Origin: DAOTXN01 sp034435435
Lineage (GTDB): Bacteria > Chloroflexota > Anaerolineae > S140-20
Direction of reading: 5' to 3'
DNA length: 35,441 bases
NCBI GenBank assembly: GCA_034435435.1
Contig: DAOTXN010000164.1
Location: forward strand, 1-35,441
The notes beneath the pieces were generated by a model, which was not told the DNA's origin, did no database searches, and saw nothing but the letters and a program-made list of their open reading frames with translations. The position numbers and the translations under genes were made by a program. Below are positions 30,343 through 35,441 of this stretch, piece after piece (within the stretch, counting starts at the first letter, position 1; every line of letters starts with the position of its first letter).

Positions 30343-31908
30343 ATGACCCCAGTCCTCGAAGTGTGCGACGTCACCAAACGCTTCCCCGGTGTTCTGGCAA
30401 ACGACAAAGTCTGCTTTACGCTCGAAAAAGGCGAGATCCATGCCTTTTTGGGCGAGAACGGCGCCGGCAAGAGCACTCTGATGAACATCCTCTACGGGCT
30501 TTACACCCAAGATGAGGGTGAGATTATGATCAACGGCCAAAAAGTCGAGATCAACGAGCCTAACGACGCCATCGCACACGGCATCGGCATGGTCCACCAG
30601 CACTTTCAACTGGTGGCGCCGCTGACCGTCACCGAGAATATGATGCTTGGCAGCGAGGTAACTAATGGCCCATTCCTCGACCGGCGCAAAGCCGCCAGGC
30701 AGATCCGCGCTCTATCCGAACAATATGGGCTGTACGTGGAACCTGACGCCGTGGTGGGCACGCTGCCCGTGGGCGTTCAGCAGCGCGTCGAGATCCTCAA
30801 GATGCTCTATCGCCAGGCCGATATCCTCATCCTCGACGAGCCGACCGCCGTGCTCACACCTCAGGAAGCCGACGAGCTGTTCGTCGTGATGAAGAGCTTG
30901 GTGGCGCAGGGCAAGAGCATCATTTTCATCACCCACAAGCTCAAAGAGGTGCTGGCCGTGGCCGATCGCGTCACCGTGTTGCGGGGCGGGCGGGTGGTCG
31001 GCACCACCACACCCGCCGAAAGCGGCGAGCTCCAGTTGGCGGCCATGATGGTCGGGCGCGACGTGACGTTGACGGTCGAAAAAGAGGCCGCCAAGCCTGG
31101 CGACGTCGTATTGCAGATACAAGGTCTGCGGGCGCTCGACGATCGCTTTCAAGAGGCGCTCAACGACGTCAGTTTTGACGTGCGGGCCGGAGAGATTTTG
31201 GGCGTGGCCGGGGTGCAGGGCAACGGGCAGACCGAGCTGGTCGAGGTGATCACCGGTCTGCGCCACGCCACCGGCGGGCGCGTGACCATCCTCGGCAAGG
31301 ACGTGACCAACAAGTCGCCGCGCGCCATCACCGAAGCGGGCGCCGCGCACATCCCCGAAGACCGGCAGCAAGATGGGCTGGTGTTGACTTTTCCCATCCT
31401 GGACAATCTGGTGCTCAATACGTATTATTTACGTCCTTTTGCCCGTGGCGTTTTGGTGGACGAGACAGCCATCGTCGCCCACGCCGCCAAATTGGTGGAA
31501 ACTTTTGACGTGCGCACGCCCAGCATTTTTTTGCCGACGGGCCACCTGTCGGGCGGCAACCAGCAAAAAGTCATCGTGGCCCGCGAGTTGTCGCGTCCGG
31601 TGCGGCTGCTCATCGCGGCGCAACCCACGCGCGGCCTCGACGTTGGCTCCATCGAGTTCATCCACAGCGAAATCGTGCAGATGCGCGATCAGGGCGCGGC
31701 CGTGCTTATGGTGTCGGCGGAATTGGATGAGATCATGGCCCTCTCGGACCGCATCGCCGTGATGTTCGAGGGACGGGTGGTTGCCATTCTGGATCGAGCG
31801 GCTGCCACCCGCGAGGGATTGGGCCTATTGATGGCCGGTAGCGTAAATCAGACCGATCTCGTCCCGCCTGCCGGGATAGAGATGAGCGACAGAGCGAGTG
31901 TGGCGTGA
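30343..31908 (+). CDS. ABC transporter ATP-binding protein, nucleoside/BMP type (NupO-like)
   Basis: This 521-residue protein carries two nucleotide-binding domains in tandem. The first has GENGAGKST (37-45), MVHQHFQLV and ILILDEPT; its signature is the degenerate LPVGVQQRVE. The second has LSGGNQQKV but a degenerate Walker B, LLIAAQPTRGLD, as is usual in the YufO/NupO group. It powers uptake of nucleosides or related sugars with the two permeases that follow, in the order known for Bacillus yufNOPQ. No substrate-binding BMP lipoprotein gene lies in the window. The ATG follows AAAGGAG. Its stop lies 11 nt before the permease ATG. Confidence 0.9.
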   Translation: MTPVLEVCDVTKRFPGVLANDKVCFTLEKGEIHAFLGENGAGKSTLMNILYGLYTQDEGEIMINGQKVEINEPNDAIAHGIGMVHQHFQLVAPLTVTENMMLGSEVTNGPFLDRRKAARQIRALSEQYGLYVEPDAVVGTLPVGVQQRVEILKMLYRQADILILDEPTAVLTPQEADELFVVMKSLVAQGKSIIFITHKLKEVLAVADRVTVLRGGRVVGTTTPAESGELQLAAMMVGRDVTLTVEKEAAKPGDVVLQIQGLRALDDRFQEALNDVSFDVRAGEILGVAGVQGNGQTELVEVITGLRHATGGRVTILGKDVTNKSPRAITEAGAAHIPEDRQQDGLVLTFPILDNLVLNTYYLRPFARGVLVDETAIVAHAAKLVETFDVRTPSIFLPTGHLSGGNQQKVIVARELSRPVRLLIAAQPTRGLDVGSIEFIHSEIVQMRDQGAAVLMVSAELDEIMALSDRIAVMFEGRVVAILDRAAATREGLGLLMAGSVNQTDLVPPAGIEMSDRASVA

Positions 31909-31919
31909 GGGAGAACAAC

Positions 31920-33692
31920 ATGGCCGAACCAATCCGACCTGAGATCGAATCAACTGTCACCCCCAACCCTCGGCCCGAAGGCCTGGCAAGGGACGCCCAA
32001 CGTACCAATAAGAGCGAAGCCCTGCAAAGCCTGGTGATCCCCTTGCTGGCGGTCGTCACCGCGCTCATCATCGCCGGAGTCATCATGGTCGTGACCGACC
32101 CGGACGTGATCGACGCCTTTACCCGTCTGGAGCGATTCGTCGTCGCCGCGGATGGGCAGATGCCCCTGAGCGAGGCGGCGGACATCTTTTCGCGGGCGCG
32201 CCTGCAGCCCGGCGACGTCATCTCACTGGGCGACGAGCGGGTGGTGGTGGTCGAAACTGTGACCGAGGACGTGGACAAGCTCACCTTCGATGGCGTCGAG
32301 GCGCTGGACCTGAAACAGGTCGAGGGGCAGCAGGTGCAAGTAGGCGAGGTGATCGCCATGCCGGGCCTGTGGGAAGTGATGGTGGTCGAAAACGTCACCA
32401 GTATCCGCACCCAGGTCAGCCTGGAGACGGCCCGCAAATACTTCCCGCACGCCCAGGACGGCGACACGCTGTACGCTTCGACCAAGGACCAACGTCGTAC
32501 CATCGTCAAGACCGTCCAGGACCCTGAGAAAGAGGTTAGTCTGGAAGAGGCGCGAGAAATATATCCGACCATTGGGCCGGGCGTGGCCGCGATTCAGAAC
32601 TTTTTCGACGATCCCGGCGTGGGCCTGAGCGCCGTCGGGCACACGCTCAAGACAGCCTACGTGTCACTCTTTGAAGGGGCCATCGGCAGCCCCAAGGCCA
32701 TTTACGCAGGGTTCAAGACCTGGCTCAAGGAAGATAATCCCAAGCCGCTGTATTCGGCGTTGCGCCCCATCAGCGAAAGCCTGGTCAACTCAGTGCCCTA
32801 CATCTTGGCCGGACTGGCCGTGGCGCTGGGCTTTCGGGCCGGGCTGTTCAACATCGGCGCCGAGGGCCAACTGGTGATCGGCGGCCTGGCGACGGCTTTT
32901 GTGGGCTATGCCGTGACCGGCCTGCCCGCGCTGCCCCACGTGATTCTGGCGCTGGGAGCGGGGGTGTTGGCCGCCGGGTTATGGGGAGCCGTGCCCGGTT
33001 TTCTCAAGGCCCGGGTCGGCGCGCACGAAGTTATCAACACGATCATGTTTAACTATATCGCCTTCAAGTTGAGTGAGTGGCTGCTCAACGGACCGATGGA
33101 ATTTCAAGAGGGCACGGCGCGCACCAGAGAAATCCTGCCCACGGCTTTCCTGCCGCGCTTTTTACCACACCCGATACGTTTCAACTGGGGCTTTTTCATC
33201 GCTATCGCCGCGGCGGTGTTTGTGTGGTGGCTGCTGTGGAAGACGATCTGGGGTTTCGAGTTGCGCACCGTCGGGGCCAACCCCAACGCGGCCAAATATG
33301 GTGGGATGAGCGTGGCCCGGAACTATGTGCTGGCGATGTTTCTCAGCGGGGGGTTGGCCGGACTGGCCGGCTCGACTCAGGTGTTGGGTATCACGCACAA
33401 CATGGCCCTAGGTTTTTCAGCCGGTTATGGCTTCGACAGTATCGCCCTGGCGCTGTTGGGCAAAAGCCACCCCCTGGGCGTGACCTTTGCCGCGCTGCTA
33501 TTTGGCTTTTTGCGCTCCGGCGGCACGCGCATGATGTCCATCGCCAGCATCCCGGTTGAGATCGTCTCCATCGTGCAGTCCATGGTTATCGTGTTTATCG
33601 CCGCGCCGGCCATCGTGCGGGCCATCTACCGCCTGAAAGTGCGCGAGACCGATCAAGACCAAGTGGTGTTCTCACGCGGATGGGGAGCGTAG
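31920..33692 (+). CDS. ABC transporter permease 1 (NupP-like) with a large inserted domain
   Basis: This 590-residue protein should be about 350 residues in this family. After the first membrane helix (about 38-58) and a VTDPDVIDAF segment comes an insertion of about 175 residues (68-243), then the family sequence resumes with YVSLFEGAIGSP, GLFNIGAEGQ and later helices. The insert is hydrophilic and contains three repeats with a [VM]-[SP]-LE-x-A core (near 81, 166 and 206) and VVxTV strands. It probably forms an extracytoplasmic domain that could assist substrate capture or assembly. ATG 31920 has AGGGAG in front. Domain boundaries are estimates from reading. Confidence 0.82.
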   Translation: MAEPIRPEIESTVTPNPRPEGLARDAQRTNKSEALQSLVIPLLAVVTALIIAGVIMVVTDPDVIDAFTRLERFVVAADGQMPLSEAADIFSRARLQPGDVISLGDERVVVVETVTEDVDKLTFDGVEALDLKQVEGQQVQVGEVIAMPGLWEVMVVENVTSIRTQVSLETARKYFPHAQDGDTLYASTKDQRRTIVKTVQDPEKEVSLEEAREIYPTIGPGVAAIQNFFDDPGVGLSAVGHTLKTAYVSLFEGAIGSPKAIYAGFKTWLKEDNPKPLYSALRPISESLVNSVPYILAGLAVALGFRAGLFNIGAEGQLVIGGLATAFVGYAVTGLPALPHVILALGAGVLAAGLWGAVPGFLKARVGAHEVINTIMFNYIAFKLSEWLLNGPMEFQEGTARTREILPTAFLPRFLPHPIRFNWGFFIAIAAAVFVWWLLWKTIWGFELRTVGANPNAAKYGGMSVARNYVLAMFLSGGLAGLAGSTQVLGITHNMALGFSAGYGFDSIALALLGKSHPLGVTFAALLFGFLRSGGTRMMSIASIPVEIVSIVQSMVIVFIAAPAIVRAIYRLKVRETDQDQVVFSRGWGA

Positions 33693-33694
33693 GG

Positions 33695-33729
33695 GATTTC
33701 CGATTTTGGATTTTGAATTTTGGACTCGG
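33695..33729. repeat. Heptamer tandem array between the two permease genes
   Basis: GATTTCC, GATTTTG, GATTTTG, AATTTTG, GACTCGG, in phase. It starts 2 nt after the permease 1 stop. Confidence 0.75.
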
Positions 33730-33738
33730 GAGTGTTAG

Positions 33739-34995
33739 ATGACGGAACTCACCAACCAGCGAACGAACAAACTGACCTTCAAGCCCAATCGCGAGCAGGT
33801 CTTGTCTCTCATCTTTTTCGCCGGAGGGCTGTTTATCATCCTGCTGGCGACGTGGAAGGTGCAGCCGGGGGACGTTTCCAGTTTTACCCGCTACGGCAAG
33901 GGCGAGCCGCTGGTAGACCTGCCCTCGCGGGCCACGATGTGGGCATTAGGCGCGTTCTGTCTGTTCGCCGCCGCCTATCAGTGGGTGCGCGGCGCCCAGG
34001 GGACGGGCCTGGCAGCCGGGCTGGTGGGTTTTTTCCTCGTCACCGCGTTGCTGGTGTGGGCCACGCGCGGCGTGGGCGACAGCCTGAGCCTGTTTGCCAT
34101 GCTGCGTGAATCCATCATCCGCGCCACGCCGCTCATTTTGGGCGCGCTCAGCGGCTTGTGGTGCGAGCGCTCGGGCGTGGTCAACATCGCTATCGAGGGC
34201 ATGATGCTGTCGGGCGCGTTCACGGCGGTAGCGGCCACCTCAATGAGCGGCAGCCCGTGGGTGGGCATCGTCGCCGCGATATTGACCGGCGGATTAATGG
34301 CGGCGCTGCACGCCGTGCTCTCTATCAAGTACAAAGTGGACCAGATCATCAGCGGCACGGTCATCAACATCCTGGCCGTGGGGGCCACGCGCTATCTCAA
34401 TATCCGCCTGCTCACCCCTTCGGGCAACAACGCGCCGGGCACGTTCAAAACGATTGCAGTGCCCGGGTTGTCCAAAATCCCCGTCATCGGACCGATGTTT
34501 TTCGACCACCAACCCACCGTCTTTTTGATGTTTATTTTGGTGGCGGCGGTAGCGATCATCTTTGCCTACACCCCGTGGGGCCTGCGCACGCGGGCCATCG
34601 GCGAGCACCCCCGCGCCGCCGACACGCTGGGTGTGCACGTGAACCGCATGCGCTACATCAACGTGCTCATCGGCGGGATGATCGCCGGCATCGGTGGGGC
34701 CTACTTTTCGCTGGGCGAGGTGGGGCGCTTTGAAGACAGCATGACCAACGGCAAAGGCTTCGTGGCGCTGGCGGCGCTCATCTTTGGTAAGTGGACGGCG
34801 CTGGGCGGAATGGCGGCCGGGTTGCTGTTCGGCTTTGCCGACGCGCTGCAGAACAAGATGCAGATCCTCAAGGTGGGCATCCCGCCCGAGTTTCTGCAAA
34901 TGACGCCCTATATTCTGACCGTCATCGTGCTGGCCGGGGTCATCGGGCGGGCCATCCCGCCGGCGGCCGTGGGCAAGCCGTATGAGAAGCAGTAG
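33739..34995 (+). CDS. ABC transporter permease 2 (NupQ-like)
   Basis: This 418-residue membrane protein has an N-terminal extension of about 95 residues with three extra hydrophobic helices (LIFFAGGLFIILLAT, LGAFCLFAAAYQW and GLVGFFLVTALLVW). The family core follows with IIRATPLILGALSGL, GVVNIAIEGMML, PWGLRTRAIGEHPRAAD and repeated membrane spans. It forms the membrane channel with permease 1. The ATG at 33739 has only a weak ribosome site and lies 10 nt after the heptamer array. Another two-unit heptamer run (AGTAGAC, GGTAGAC) overlaps the stop codon. Confidence 0.88.
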   Translation: MTELTNQRTNKLTFKPNREQVLSLIFFAGGLFIILLATWKVQPGDVSSFTRYGKGEPLVDLPSRATMWALGAFCLFAAAYQWVRGAQGTGLAAGLVGFFLVTALLVWATRGVGDSLSLFAMLRESIIRATPLILGALSGLWCERSGVVNIAIEGMMLSGAFTAVAATSMSGSPWVGIVAAILTGGLMAALHAVLSIKYKVDQIISGTVINILAVGATRYLNIRLLTPSGNNAPGTFKTIAVPGLSKIPVIGPMFFDHQPTVFLMFILVAAVAIIFAYTPWGLRTRAIGEHPRAADTLGVHVNRMRYINVLIGGMIAGIGGAYFSLGEVGRFEDSMTNGKGFVALAALIFGKWTALGGMAAGLLFGFADALQNKMQILKVGIPPEFLQMTPYILTVIVLAGVIGRAIPPAAVGKPYEKQ

Positions 34996-35008
34996 ACGGT
35001 AGACAGGA

Positions 35009-35047
35009 AAACTCTCGCCGCCGGTGTCAGTCTGACGACGAGAGTTT
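35009..35047 (+). terminator. Possible terminator hairpin of the transporter operon
   Basis: AAACTCTCG (35009-35017) pairs perfectly with CGAGAGTTT (35039-35047) around a 21-nt loop. It lies 13 nt after the stop. The T-run is short. Confidence 0.5.
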
Positions 35048-35059
35048 CGCCAGGTCTGC

Positions 35060-35239
35060 TCAATCCACTTGACTATCACCACGCGATGCCCTTAATGCGT
35101 CGAGTCGCCGCTTGTTCTCGTATGGCCGAATGAAACACAAATAATCATCTTGCGGGATTTCCGCGCCAACCCTGTGTTTTACTTGCTCGTATACGACAAG
35201 GTCGCAGCGATAACCACATCTCGTCAAGATTGGTTCCAT
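35060..35239 (-). pseudogene. Small cysteine-containing ORF, possible DUF3795-like remnant
   Basis: A 59-residue minus-strand frame opens at ATG 35239. It begins MEPILTRCGYRCDLVV, contains GAEIPQDDYLC and ends DALRASRGDSQVD. The CGYRCDL start resembles small cysteine proteins of the DUF3795 type, which normally carry more cysteines and are about twice as long, so this may be a shortened relic. The composition is protein-like. Confidence 0.35.
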
Positions 35240-35243
35240 ATCT

Positions 35244-35325
35244 GTAATTGCTCAGCCTCCCCAGACATGTCATTCTAAGCGAAGCGAAGAATCTCATTTT
35301 CACCCTGTTTCGTAACTGCTCAGCC
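35244..35325. repeat. Dispersed repeat with flanking direct repeats
   Basis: GTAATTGCTCAGCC (35244-35257) and GTAACTGCTCAGCC (35312-35325) differ at one base and flank the 35268-35296 segment. That segment contains CATTCTAAGCGAAGCGAAGA, a well-known type of intergenic repeat that gives rise to spurious reading frames with FFASLRMT. Confidence 0.55.
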
Positions 35326-35359
35326 CAAATGCGTAAAAGCGGCAAACCCAAAGCCATTC

Positions 35360-35426
35360 GACAGGATTCACAAGATTCACAGGATGGAATTCGTGGAAAA
35401 ATCCTGTAAATCCTGTAAATCTTGTC
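35360..35426. repeat. Palindromic array of 9-bp units
   Basis: Left arm units AGGATTCAC and AAGATTCAC (35363-35380) and right arm units ATCCTGTAA twice and ATCTTGTCC (35401-35427) are inverted relative to each other around a 15-nt centre. The array can form a long hairpin. No gene is visible between it and the end of the window. Confidence 0.6.
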
Positions 35427-35441
35427 CAAAGAGCTACCAGG

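Noticed and set aside
35145..35429. 94-codon minus-strand frame at the right edge
   Set aside because: It is made of the 9-bp palindrome and the FFASLRMT-type dispersed repeat, a known source of false genes.
1..35441. tRNA, rRNA or riboswitch
   Set aside because: No cloverleaf with a conserved T-loop, no rRNA-like stretch and no recognisable riboswitch core was found by reading; a covariance-model search would be needed to exclude small RNAs.

Overview
The window is GC-rich bacterial chromosome. It most resembles a Chloroflexota genome of the Anaerolineae/Caldilineae type. This is inferred from three things: twin ArsA-like ATPases with small partner proteins, secreted beta-helix/Calx-beta proteins ending in a FLPLV-type tail, and short tandem heptamer repeats scattered between and inside genes. 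No rRNA, tRNA or CRISPR array was seen. Several predicted promoters are sigma70-like with exact 17-bp spacers.

Layout. (1) 1-3583, plus strand: two paralogous small proteins separated by a 106-bp MITE-like palindrome, two adjacent ArsA/Get3-type ATPases with complementary active-site changes, and a membrane protein with TPR-like repeats. This is the best candidate here for an undescribed system. (2) 3639-7855, plus: a small unknown gene overlapping a Dam-family adenine methylase, a D-amino-acid-transaminase-like enzyme, an MnmA/ThiI-like PP-loop protein and an orphan OmpR-type response regulator. (3) 7957-9645, plus: a secreted HExxH metalloprotease. (4) 9642-20317, minus: a cell-surface glycan region in two units. 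The first holds a DUF3782-like coiled-coil protein, a methyltransferase, three GT-C membrane glycosyltransferases and a membrane-anchored sugar-binding-fold protein. The second holds a CDP-tyvelose-epimerase-like enzyme, two small helical proteins and a GT4 glycosyltransferase. (5) 20524-24697, minus: glutamate dehydrogenase preceded by an unknown 183-residue protein, then a histidine kinase/response regulator pair ending in a clear terminator. (6) 24908-28549, plus: a large secreted beta-helix/Calx-beta protein, a MazEF-like toxin-antitoxin pair flanked by copies of that protein's 3' end, and small unknown ORFs. (7) 28600-30236, plus: a cysteine-rich CGGC-type protein with a cysteine-containing PAS histidine kinase. 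(8) 30343-34995, plus: a BMP/Nup-type nucleoside ABC transporter (ATPase and two permeases, one with an unusual insertion). (9) 34996-35441: no convincing intact gene, but a possible gene remnant and several dispersed repeats.

Two threads cross the window. Degenerate 7-bp tandem arrays occur at about ten places; several start within 4 nt of a stop codon and others are translated inside glycosyltransferase genes. A shared C-terminal FLPLV-R tail marks both large exported proteins, with a third relic copy after mazF.
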